64,000 nucleotides of DNA from Bacteroidales bacterium. Its GTDB lineage: Bacteria; Bacteroidota; Bacteroidia; Bacteroidales; UBA7332. A program made the translations under genes and the position numbers. The notes under the pieces are model-generated. The model made no database searches and was not told the origin of the DNA. It saw nothing but the letters and a program-made list of their open reading frames with translations. Shown piece by piece: positions 27,528 through 35,834 of this stretch. Position 1 is the stretch's first letter. The number at the start of each line of letters is the position of its first letter. The stretch covers positions 555,123 to 619,122 of the forward strand of contig JAQTZA010000001.1 of the NCBI GenBank assembly GCA_028687995.1, written 5' to 3'.

Positions 27528-30500
27528 TTATCTAACCACAATCTTCTTCGTATAAATCTGTTCGTCTGTTACTACTCTCAACACGTAAGAGCCTCTCATG
27601 CTTCGATTCACAGGAACGATTGCATCAGTGTTGTTCACAGATTTTGAGACAACGGTTGCACCTTGCATCGAGATCAACTCAACTCGGGTAATCAACGATT
27701 TGCTCTTCACTGTGATAGAGTTCATTCCAGCATAAGATATCAAATCGAGTGCACCATCAGGCTCTGCGGCCAACATAGCGCTACGTGTATATGGAGGAAT
27801 CAACAGCGAATCGGTCGTTCCGTTTCCAGGAACAAAGGTCACACCAACTTTATCCAATACTAAATTCTTCCACAATCCTGATAAGAACGGACTTTCGGGG
27901 GTAGCTGTCGGATTAGGTTCTGTTAACTGACGAGCATTTCCATCCCTGAACATCGCATCACCATAACCTGGATTTTGCATTGTGCCAATCATCCAACGAT
28001 CGATACCTGAGCTATAAACCGAGTCGCCATCTAGTTTGTAAAGCGCACAGAGATACGAGAGTGATGAACCTGCATTGATTGATCCATAATCGGTGTAAGG
28101 CGACAACGAATAGTCGTAGTCAAGAGTTCCGGTTGAAGAATTGATCCCGCCACTGTGGAATGCCCAACATGGAGCCTCTGTTGAAACTGTAGGATAAAGC
28201 TTAATCACACTTGACGAAGTTGGTGTGCCATTCACCCATACAGGTTTCACAGTCACAGTACCACCTTTAATCCAATTGTCGGCAGGATTGTTCGACAAGG
28301 TATCATTTCCAGTTATAATGTTGTAATAGTTCGAAATGCCTTTCATTACATAATATACATTACCTGCACCAGGACCTGATTCAATTTTAAATTTCAAGTT
28401 TTGAACCTCACGTGCAGCTCTGTAGATCGGCCAATGGAAGGCTGTATCAACTGCTATACTTCCGCTTGATGCAGAAAGAATAGGCATCGTTTTCAGGTTC
28501 AAACCTGGCAACGTAGAGCTGGTAGTGATACGACGCGCATTACCATAATCTGGACGAATACCATCACCGTAGTTTGTGCTCGAATCGTCGATGTACAACA
28601 TCTGACCATAATCTGACAAGAAGAAGTATGGGTCTCTCCCGTTGATTGATTGGTTGATACTCAACATACCCGAATTATTCAACATCTTGCCCGCAATGGT
28701 AATCAATGCGCCATACCCAGGCATGTGGCCGCCGTTGAATGCCAACACAGCGCTATCTAATACAGTTTCGTAGGTATCAATCGCACGTTGTAGAAAATGA
28801 GTTTGGCACGTATCACGTTGAGCTGGTGTCAGCCACGAAGCCAACGAACCAACAGCCAAATCACCTAAATCCATCGCCACTTCTCGACCATAGCCGTTTC
28901 CACTGTTATTGTAGAGTGCATTGAACGAACGATTGTTGCTCAACCCTGCAATCATAATAGATGGTCCGGGATAAAGTTTGGTCAATTTCGATGCCTGAAA
29001 AGCAGCAGGAGCATCTGTGGGCAAAGTAACACCCAACAAGCTTGTAGTCGGTTTGCTGATCAATTTTGATGACAAATCAACGACTTGCGATTTTCTGAAA
29101 TAGTAAGGATGTGCTCGACGCGAACTACATCTGATAATTCCCGGGCGGAATGCATCTGTAGGAGGAATCGTGTCTAACACGGTAAGCACGGCTACTGCAT
29201 TCAAACAGGTATTATTGGGAGTTTCAGTCGTCAACGACCAAGCGGTAGTGATTACATCGCCAGCTGCAAGTGCTTTCGGGCTGCCATTCCACACCAACGC
29301 CGCGTTGTAGTTGTTGCCCAATCCATAGCGGATAGCACCACGACTATCCCAACCAAAGGCATTGCGTGTTTTAATTGCACCCGTGTTGTTCTGATAATAA
29401 GTTCCAATTGGTGGATTAATCACCGTTTGATGAATATCCGCGGTTACATTTGCTCCAATCACCGCTGGAGCTACGGCTACTGTTTTCACCGTTGCACCTA
29501 CAATCCTACTAGGTGATACACTGACCAAGTTAGCTCCACCAGCAGGCAAAACTATCCAAGGCTGTCCATCGACGAAGTAACCATAATCGAGCACTTTATC
29601 AAATTTCCAAGAAAACTTATAGCTACCCATCGTCAAAGGAACAATCGTAGAGGGCGGTTCAACAGCTAATGCGATAGTATCGGTATATGCTCCAATAGTT
29701 GCAATCAAAGAACCAGTGCCAATAGTAGAAGGCACAAATAATCCACTTGAATTGATTGAACCTAAACTTCCGGTTGCTACCCACGATTGCGTACCGGAAT
29801 AGCTATTGCCATCCTGATCGGCAGCAGTAGATGAGAACTGTTTATTGTAGCCAATATAGACTAATGCTGGATTTGGAGTAATAAACACGTTAGTTCCCAT
29901 CACATCGACTGATGCACTTTTCGATTGTCCGTAAGCAGAGCCAGTGACTGAAATACTTCTACCTGCTATAGAGCCTGTATAAAGCGCGCTACTTGTGATT
30001 GAACCTAATGAAGAGCTATACTTCAATGTGGGCACAAATGCAGTTAATGAATCCGACACCGTGAAGGTAAACTGTTTTTTACCATATTTATTCATCGTAA
30101 AGGTGGCTGGCGAAGCTACAATTTTCAATTTTGGAGAATAGCCAAGTCCTCTGCCATCGGTACTTCTAGCCAGATAAGCCGAATCAGTCGCATATTTATA
30201 ACTATTTAGCACTGGATCGTTCACCAACGCATTGCTTGTGCTCAAAGTCGGATAGATTAAATTCATATCTCCTGTACCAGTATAATAAACGCCACAAGAG
30301 CTATTCAACACCGCATCCCCCATCGAGTTTGCATCGGTGCCCGAATTGTGAGCAAACACCACATTCCTCAACACAGTGCCAACAACATTGGTTTTCAATG
30401 TAAGTTCTTTCAAATTACAACTCTCAAACGTACAATGTTCCATTTTTACCGAATTAATAGCTGCAATACCCACAGCAGCTTTCGTAAACGGTCCAACGAA

Positions 30501-32720
30501 CAGACAGTTTTTGAACGAAACATTGTTCGGTGAAGTATTCAAAGCACTTGTGCCAATTATAGCTGATTGAACATTTCTAAATTCGGTATCTTCTACAGTC
30601 AAGTCATCATAAGTCGCAGGACCTCCGGTCACACTACCATACGTAAATGCAATCGCATTTAACGAACCTGCCGATTGATAAAGATTACGCACGAGGCAGT
30701 TCTTCATCACAACCTTAAGATTCCCATTGGCAGCACATTTACCCAATATCAAGCCATACGCCAGATTATTTCCATCGAATTCAACACCATTGAAGGAGAA
30801 TGTTTTTGGTGCCGTTCCAGCACTGTAATAGATGAAGCTGCTGGCGGCAGAACTTTCTCTAATAATCGGACGGGAAGCCAAACCATTGGCAGCTCTAATG
30901 GATACTGACTTAGCCGTTGATATAGTCAATTTTCCTGCCCAAGTATATATTCCGGTTTGTGCCAAAATAATTGTATCGCCATCGGCCAGACTAGTCACCG
31001 CAGCCGAAACCGACGAACCGGCATTCAAAGATGTTGTCAATCCATTTACTTTGAAATTGGTCGTACCCGAGAAACCATTCGAAGTGGCTGTAATCACCAC
31101 ATTACCATTGGCTGACGGACAAGTAAATAGTCCTCCCGAAGTAATAGAACCACCCGATGCACTCCACGTAAATGAAGTAGAATATGGATTGCCATTCTGA
31201 TCAACAGCCGATGCACTAAATTGCTGAGATGAGCCTCTATTCATTGAACTATTGGCAGGAGTGACCGCAATTGTCAACGCCTGAACATTAATATTCGCTG
31301 TGCCCGAAAAACCTTCAGCAGATGCAGTCACCACAATATTAGTTCCGGTTGTTGTTCCAGAGAAAAGACCGTTCGAGTCGATCGATCCAGCAGATGCACT
31401 CCACGTGAAAGGAGTTGAATAAGATTGTCCATTTTGGTCAACTGCAACTGCTGAAAACTGCTGTACACCATTCTTCCAAATAGAAGAAAATGAAGGAGTT
31501 ACTGTAATACGCAAAGTGTCAACATTTATATTCGCAGCGCCACTATACCCATAAACTGATGCAGTGACGGGTAACGAGTTTCCAGCGATTGTTCCAGAAT
31601 ATAGACCTGAAGAGTTGATAGACCCTGTTGTTGTACTCCATAAAACTGTCGGACTAAAGGCACTAAGTTTATCTGTTACAGTTGCGCTATATTGTTGAGT
31701 ACTTCCTCGAAGTATTGAAGATGTTGAGGGGGTCACATCTATTACTAATGAAGGAGAAAACCCAATGACTTTACCATCTGATCCACCTGCAACATAGGTT
31801 GTATTAGTTGCATAAGAATATGAATTATATGAGGGCTCAATAATCAAAGCACTTGTGGTATCAATACTTTGATAGATATCCAAATGATTGGGGTTATAAA
31901 CTGCACAATGATTTGTCAAATTCCCATTAGTTAAACTCATTTTGAGCGAAGTCGAATTATCTGCGTTAGTATTGTTTGAGAAAATACAATTCGAGATCGT
32001 AGCTGTTCCTGCGATTTTCAATTCTGGAAAACTACAAGCATTAAAAGTGCAATGATCTAACACAACAGGAACTGGCGCAGTGAGGTTAAGTGCATAACTA
32101 TTGAAAGCTCCAGCAAAATTACAATTTCGAAATGTGGCCGAAGAAGGATGTGCAGCACCTGAAGAAGTGATAGATAGGATTCCCTTATATATATTGACAA
32201 ATTGTGAATTTTCAACAATCAAACTATCATTATTGATAGTCGTCGCATAAGTAAGAAAAGTCGCCGAAGCAGTTGATGTCGGAGTAGATCTGATGTTCTT
32301 AAACACACAATTCTTCACCTTCACTTTACACGGTTGGTAAACCTGCATAAAAGTGGTCGTGTAGTTATTGCCATCAAACTCTATTCCTTCCCAATTGAAG
32401 TAATAAGTTCCTGAGGTAGTGAAACCCATAAAATTTGACTGAGTAGTAGTCGCAGTTACTTTTACAATTGGTCTTGCACTCAACCCTGCGGCCGCTTTAA
32501 TGGTAAGTGACTTCGTCATCACAATTTTGGGTGACGAACAGTTGTAAGGACCTACATCGGTCAAAATAATAGTATCCCCACTATTCGTACTTCCAGAAAC
32601 TATCAAATTCTCCAATCCGTTATCAGTTCCAGAAGCTACATTAATTGTGGTCGCACACAATTTTGTGGATAAAAAAATGCTAAAAATAGCAACAAGGGCA
32701 ATTAGTTTGTGTTTTTTCAT
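27528..32720 (-). CDS. Large T9SS-secreted multidomain protein with unrecognised C-terminal domain
   Basis: 1730 aa. Signal peptide (about 1-23); beta-helix 1 (about 24-320, VASGTDNGLENLI as in the 2613-aa protein); three bacterial Ig-like domains (about 323-555, each with R/N-G-x-x-QQ-(F/Y)-S-A and SGLF/SGLY); beta-helix 2 (about 557-860); two more Ig-like domains (about 863-1025). Then a domain of about 600 residues (about 1030-1640) starting YKFSWKFDKVLDYGYFVDGQPW, with GWDSRGAIRYGLG, FRPGI, LNNSGMLSINQSINGRDPYFFLSDYG, PCWAFHSGG and YDYSLSPYTDYGS. A T9SS tail ends the protein (IYTKKIVVR). The large domain is shared with the 771-aa protein next door. I do not recognise it. Conserved Trp, Asp and His residues would fit a polysaccharide-active enzyme. 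Its last 52 codons are duplicated at 23182. Confidence 0.88.
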   Translation of the reverse strand: MKKHKLIALVAIFSIFLSTKLCATTINVASGTDNGLENLIVSGSTNSGDTIILTDVGPYNCSSPKIVMTKSLTIKAAAGLSARPIVKVTATTTQSNFMGFTTSGTYYFNWEGIEFDGNNYTTTFMQVYQPCKVKVKNCVFKNIRSTPTSTASATFLTYATTINNDSLIVENSQFVNIYKGILSITSSGAAHPSSATFRNCNFAGAFNSYALNLTAPVPVVLDHCTFNACSFPELKIAGTATISNCIFSNNTNADNSTSLKMSLTNGNLTNHCAVYNPNHLDIYQSIDTTSALIIEPSYNSYSYATNTTYVAGGSDGKVIGFSPSLVIDVTPSTSSILRGSTQQYSATVTDKLSAFSPTVLWSTTTGSINSSGLYSGTIAGNSLPVTASVYGYSGAANINVDTLRITVTPSFSSIWKNGVQQFSAVAVDQNGQSYSTPFTWSASAGSIDSNGLFSGTTTGTNIVVTASAEGFSGTANINVQALTIAVTPANSSMNRGSSQQFSASAVDQNGNPYSTSFTWSASGGSITSGGLFTCPSANGNVVITATSNGFSGTTNFKVNGLTTSLNAGSSVSAAVTSLADGDTIILAQTGIYTWAGKLTISTAKSVSIRAANGLASRPIIRESSAASSFIYYSAGTAPKTFSFNGVEFDGNNLAYGLILGKCAANGNLKVVMKNCLVRNLYQSAGSLNAIAFTYGSVTGGPATYDDLTVEDTEFRNVQSAIIGTSALNTSPNNVSFKNCLFVGPFTKAAVGIAAINSVKMEHCTFESCNLKELTLKTNVVGTVLRNVVFAHNSGTDANSMGDAVLNSSCGVYYTGTGDMNLIYPTLSTSNALVNDPVLNSYKYATDSAYLARSTDGRGLGYSPKLKIVASPATFTMNKYGKKQFTFTVSDSLTAFVPTLKYSSSLGSITSSALYTGSIAGRSISVTGSAYGQSKSASVDVMGTNVFITPNPALVYIGYNKQFSSTAADQDGNSYSGTQSWVATGSLGSINSSGLFVPSTIGTGSLIATIGAYTDTIALAVEPPSTIVPLTMGSYKFSWKFDKVLDYGYFVDGQPWIVLPAGGANLVSVSPSRIVGATVKTVAVAPAVIGANVTADIHQTVINPPIGTYYQNNTGAIKTRNAFGWDSRGAIRYGLGNNYNAALVWNGSPKALAAGDVITTAWSLTTETPNNTCLNAVAVLTVLDTIPPTDAFRPGIIRCSSRRAHPYYFRKSQVVDLSSKLISKPTTSLLGVTLPTDAPAAFQASKLTKLYPGPSIMIAGLSNNRSFNALYNNSGNGYGREVAMDLGDLAVGSLASWLTPAQRDTCQTHFLQRAIDTYETVLDSAVLAFNGGHMPGYGALITIAGKMLNNSGMLSINQSINGRDPYFFLSDYGQMLYIDDSSTNYGDGIRPDYGNARRITTSSTLPGLNLKTMPILSASSGSIAVDTAFHWPIYRAAREVQNLKFKIESGPGAGNVYYVMKGISNYYNIITGNDTLSNNPADNWIKGGTVTVKPVWVNGTPTSSSVIKLYPTVSTEAPCWAFHSGGINSSTGTLDYDYSLSPYTDYGSINAGSSLSYLCALYKLDGDSVYSSGIDRWMIGTMQNPGYGDAMFRDGNARQLTEPNPTATPESPFLSGLWKNLVLDKVGVTFVPGNGTTDSLLIPPYTRSAMLAAEPDGALDLISYAGMNSITVKSKSLITRVELISMQGATVVSKSVNNTDAIVPVNRSMRGSYVLRVVTDEQIYTKKIVVR

Positions 32721-32766
32721 TTCGTAAGCTTTAAATGTTAATTAAATAGTAAACTCAACTCACATG

Positions 32767-32790
32767 AAATTTGCAACTCTTTGCAAATTT
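32767..32790 (-). other. Perfect hairpin in the 5' leader of the 1730-aa gene
   Basis: AAATTTGCAA-CTCT-TTGCAAATTT is a perfect 10-bp inverted repeat with a 4-nt loop. It lies inside the predicted 155-nt leader, 47 bp upstream of the ATG. It could affect mRNA stability or translation, or be an operator. The rest of 32721-32880 shows no gene. Confidence 0.5.
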
Positions 32791-32882
32791 TTCGGTACTC
32801 AACAAATACTTTTGACGAACAATATGTTAAAAAATACATCTAACGTCAAATTAACTTCAAAAAGGCTTAGATTTTGTTTTGG

Positions 32883-32949
32883 CAAATATAAAGCTCAAAA
32901 TAGATTAAAAAAATAGACAAAATGACACTTTATTTGCACAAAATGACAC
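32883..32949 (-). promoter_or_regulatory. Island promoter 4: 21-bp direct repeat plus -7 box (best copy)
   Basis: Two identical GTGTCATTTTGT half-sites on the minus strand (32938-32949 and 32917-32928) lie exactly 21 bp apart. The exact -7 box TATATTTG is at 32883-32890, with its far edge 27 bp from the proximal repeat. No -33 TTG occurs at normal spacing, which suggests activator dependence. The remainder of the gap to 33280 holds only the long hairpin after the 771-aa gene. Confidence 0.82.
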
Positions 32950-33152
32950 AAAACACACAAGGCGTATTTCGTGTTTTTTAACTATATATTCACTTCAAAT
33001 GTTATCAATCACTAATATTATTCTAAACACATTTCGAAGTAAATATCATTAAAATACTATCTACTAACAAGCAACGTCAATAACAAAAGGGGGTCTGAAA
33101 TAGAAAATAAATTTCCAAGATAAGGAAGAAAAATAAAAGCTAAAAATACAAA

Positions 33153-33259
33153 AGAGATGTCCTCATTTCTTTTCTTACAAATGAACTAACCATCATTCTT
33201 TTTTTGGAAATAAAAAGAAAATGAAAATCCAAGAAAGAAAAGAGAATGAGTACATCTCT
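33153..33259 (-). terminator. Long inverted repeat after the 771-aa gene
   Basis: Arms of about 26 bp (AGAGATGTcCTCATT... at 33153 against ...AATGAGTACATCTCT ending at 33259) pair with few mismatches across a loop of about 55 nt. A T-rich stretch follows on the minus strand. It lies 20 bp past the stop codon, so it probably ends transcription of that gene. Confidence 0.55.
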
Positions 33260-33280
33260 CAAAAAAAAGTCTATCTATTT

Positions 33281-35596
33281 TTATTTCTGTAGCACAAACT
33301 TTTTGACTACGTTACCAAACTGATTGGAGGCTTTCACAATCACAATTTTTTCATTCGATGGCAACGAAAGAATACCGCTAGATTCACCGACTTTCTGCTT
33401 TAATAATTGCATTCCAGTCAAAGAATAAACTTCAATGAGGTTGATAATTGAACTACTCTCGTACTTAAATTCTCCATCCACAGCAGTTTTAATCAAATGA
33501 AAATCAGCCAACGATCGATTATCCAACGTAGGCACAATAGCATTAAATCCACCAGGAATCAATGAATTAATCGTATTATTCGTAATAATCGCTTTCGCGC
33601 CTACTTTATCCATCACTTTCTCTTTCCACAATCCCGACAAGAATGGACTTGCTTTTACCGAAGTTATGGCATTTGGATACATTATCATCAATGAATTTGA
33701 ACCAGCATAAGTCAAGAAATCACCCTTGTAACTTTTTGAAAACAACACTTCTCCATAACCCGGTTGTGTCATCGCTCCTATCATCCATTTATCAAGTCCA
33801 CCTCTGTACTGTGCATCGCCACCTATGGCATACATGGCGGTAAAGAGAGCCACATGTGCGCCTGCCACTATCGATCCATAGTCGGTTACTGGCGATAATG
33901 AGTAGTCGTAGTCATACAAGCCATCTGCTCCGTTCACACCCCCTGATTTGAATCCCCAACAGGGAGTTTCGTAGTCAGCAGTAACGTAAGTTATAATTTT
34001 ACTAGTGGCATCAGGAACACCATTTACCCAAGCCGGTTTCACGGTCAATGTTCCTCCTGTAATATAGTCTGTAGAGGTATTAACTGTTGTTACTACCACT
34101 CCGTTCAAGTAGAAATTTGAGAAATCGGTCACCACATAATACTGATCACTTGCACCCGCACCGCTTACAATTTTAAACTTTAAGTTTTGAACCTCCAAAT
34201 GCGCACGATACTTCAGCCATTGAAAAGACGGATCAAGCACCAATTTGTTATTCACTTGCGTAACTCCAGGTGCCAATAGTAATTCTCGGTTATTCAAATA
34301 AGGTGTTGCACCATATTTCTGCCCAGGGAAGGTAGATGTGGTCTTTATCCGTCGCGGATCTCCCGGAGGAGGCGTGCCATCGCCATGATCAATATCGGTA
34401 TTGTCAATATAGATTGCTTGTCCGTAGTCTGAAAGAAAATACATTGGCGCAACCCCATTGATAGACTGATTCATGCCAAGCATACCACTGTTGTTCAACA
34501 TCTTGCCTGCAATTGTCAACAATGCCCCATACCCTTCGATGTGTCCACCATCGAATGAGAGCACCAAACTATCCAACAACGATTCGTAGGTATCAATCGC
34601 ACGCTGTATCAAGTGTACCTGACACGTATCGCGCTCCTGAGGTGTCAACCAACTAGCCAAAGCACCAATCGCCACATTGCCCAGATCGGTAGCCAATGAT
34701 CCACCATACGTATCCACATTGTAACGCGGTATTACTCCAAAATCAGGAGCTGAGGATGTATCATTCACTACGGCGTGGAAAGATCGGTTCTCGTTCTGAC
34801 CTGCCAACATGATATTAGGACCTGGTAATACCTTTGTGATGTTCTTTCCAAGAAATTTATCTGGCTCCAGATCCGCAATTGCTTTGTCGTAAAGAGTAAC
34901 TTTAGGTTTTGAAATATAATAATCTGACAAATTAGAAATAATATCCGATTTACGAATAAATTCAGGATTTGCTCTTCGTGCAGAATTTCGAGTAACACCT
35001 GGGCGGAATGCATCTGCTGGTGGTTCGGCGGCCAAAACAGTGAGCACAGCCACCGCTTCTAAGCAAGTTTCCATTTTGGTAGTGCTCTCTGTAATTGATT
35101 TGGCAGTTGTCACAATATCTCCAGCCACCAAAGGCTTCGGTGTCAATCCATCCCAACCTGCTGCTGCATTGTAATTCAATCCTAATCCATAACGTATAGC
35201 ACCACGACTGTCCCAACCAAATACATTTCGTTGCTTAAACAGACCCGAAAAATGCTTGTTTACATAATAGGTAGCCGTGTGTGGATTAACGACAGTGATA
35301 TTGATATCTGCTTTTACAGCCGCACCAGAATAAGTATTAAACACACTCGCACCATTGATGCGTGCTGGAATTGCACTGATCAAATTTACTCCATCGACAG
35401 GTGCAATCATCCATGGTTGCCCATCTACAAAGTAACCATACGTTACTGGTTTATCGAAAGTCCATGTAAAAGTGATGTTACTCATTTTTACACTTACTGT
35501 ATTTCCAACAGCAGCAATTACACTATTCGAAAATGTCGCAAGCAACAAAATCGCAATAGTAATTCTTCTCCAATTCAGGTTCATTACATTTCTCAT
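33281..35596 (-). CDS. T9SS-secreted protein made only of the unrecognised domain
   Basis: 771 aa. After a signal peptide (ATG at 35596; a second in-frame ATG at 35584 is also possible) the mature protein begins ITFTWTFDKPVTYGYFVDGQPW. It runs collinearly with the C-terminal 600 residues of the 1730-aa protein: FGWDSRGAIRYGLG, DAFRPGVTRNSARRANPEFIRKS, GKMLNNSGMLGMNQSINGVAP, GVNGADGLYDYDYSLSPVTDYGS. It ends in a T9SS-type tail (VVKKFVLQK). It is thus the stand-alone form of that domain, as the 825-aa protein is of the BNR propeller. The gene has its own copy of the island promoter. The function is unknown. A helical, Trp-rich extracellular enzyme acting on glycans is a guess from context only. 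Confidence 0.85.
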   Translation of the reverse strand: MRNVMNLNWRRITIAILLLATFSNSVIAAVGNTVSVKMSNITFTWTFDKPVTYGYFVDGQPWMIAPVDGVNLISAIPARINGASVFNTYSGAAVKADINITVVNPHTATYYVNKHFSGLFKQRNVFGWDSRGAIRYGLGLNYNAAAGWDGLTPKPLVAGDIVTTAKSITESTTKMETCLEAVAVLTVLAAEPPADAFRPGVTRNSARRANPEFIRKSDIISNLSDYYISKPKVTLYDKAIADLEPDKFLGKNITKVLPGPNIMLAGQNENRSFHAVVNDTSSAPDFGVIPRYNVDTYGGSLATDLGNVAIGALASWLTPQERDTCQVHLIQRAIDTYESLLDSLVLSFDGGHIEGYGALLTIAGKMLNNSGMLGMNQSINGVAPMYFLSDYGQAIYIDNTDIDHGDGTPPPGDPRRIKTTSTFPGQKYGATPYLNNRELLLAPGVTQVNNKLVLDPSFQWLKYRAHLEVQNLKFKIVSGAGASDQYYVVTDFSNFYLNGVVVTTVNTSTDYITGGTLTVKPAWVNGVPDATSKIITYVTADYETPCWGFKSGGVNGADGLYDYDYSLSPVTDYGSIVAGAHVALFTAMYAIGGDAQYRGGLDKWMIGAMTQPGYGEVLFSKSYKGDFLTYAGSNSLMIMYPNAITSVKASPFLSGLWKEKVMDKVGAKAIITNNTINSLIPGGFNAIVPTLDNRSLADFHLIKTAVDGEFKYESSSIINLIEVYSLTGMQLLKQKVGESSGILSLPSNEKIVIVKASNQFGNVVKKFVLQK

Positions 35597-35703
35597 TAGT
35601 ATAATTTTATTATGTTACTTCAAAACTAGCTTTTTCAATTAATCCCTCAAACTGTGTCCGAACACATTTTCGAATAAAAAAAGGGACATTTGTTTGAACG
35701 CTA

Positions 35704-35770
35704 CAAATGTATCGCATATCGTCGTCAAATAAAATACACTAAATGTCAATTTGTTTACACAAAATGACAC
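35704..35770 (-). promoter_or_regulatory. Island promoter 5: 21-bp direct repeat plus -7 box
   Basis: GTGTCATTTTGT (35759-35770) and a weaker TTGACATTTAGT half-site lie 21 bp apart (core bases 35766 and 35745). The exact -7 box TACATTTG is at 35704-35711, 27 bp from the aligned start of the proximal repeat (35738). The predicted 5' UTR is about 100 nt. Confidence 0.75.
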
Positions 35771-35834
35771 TATTTAGACCACTAAGATAACAATTATCGT
35801 GGAGAAAAGATATTATTGAAGAGAAGAATTAAAG

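Noticed and set aside
27194..27541. 115-aa minus-strand open frame across the T9SS terminator, TIR element B and the twin hairpins
   Set aside because: It is a chimera of noncoding repeats and the out-of-frame T9SS tail, with no known motif.
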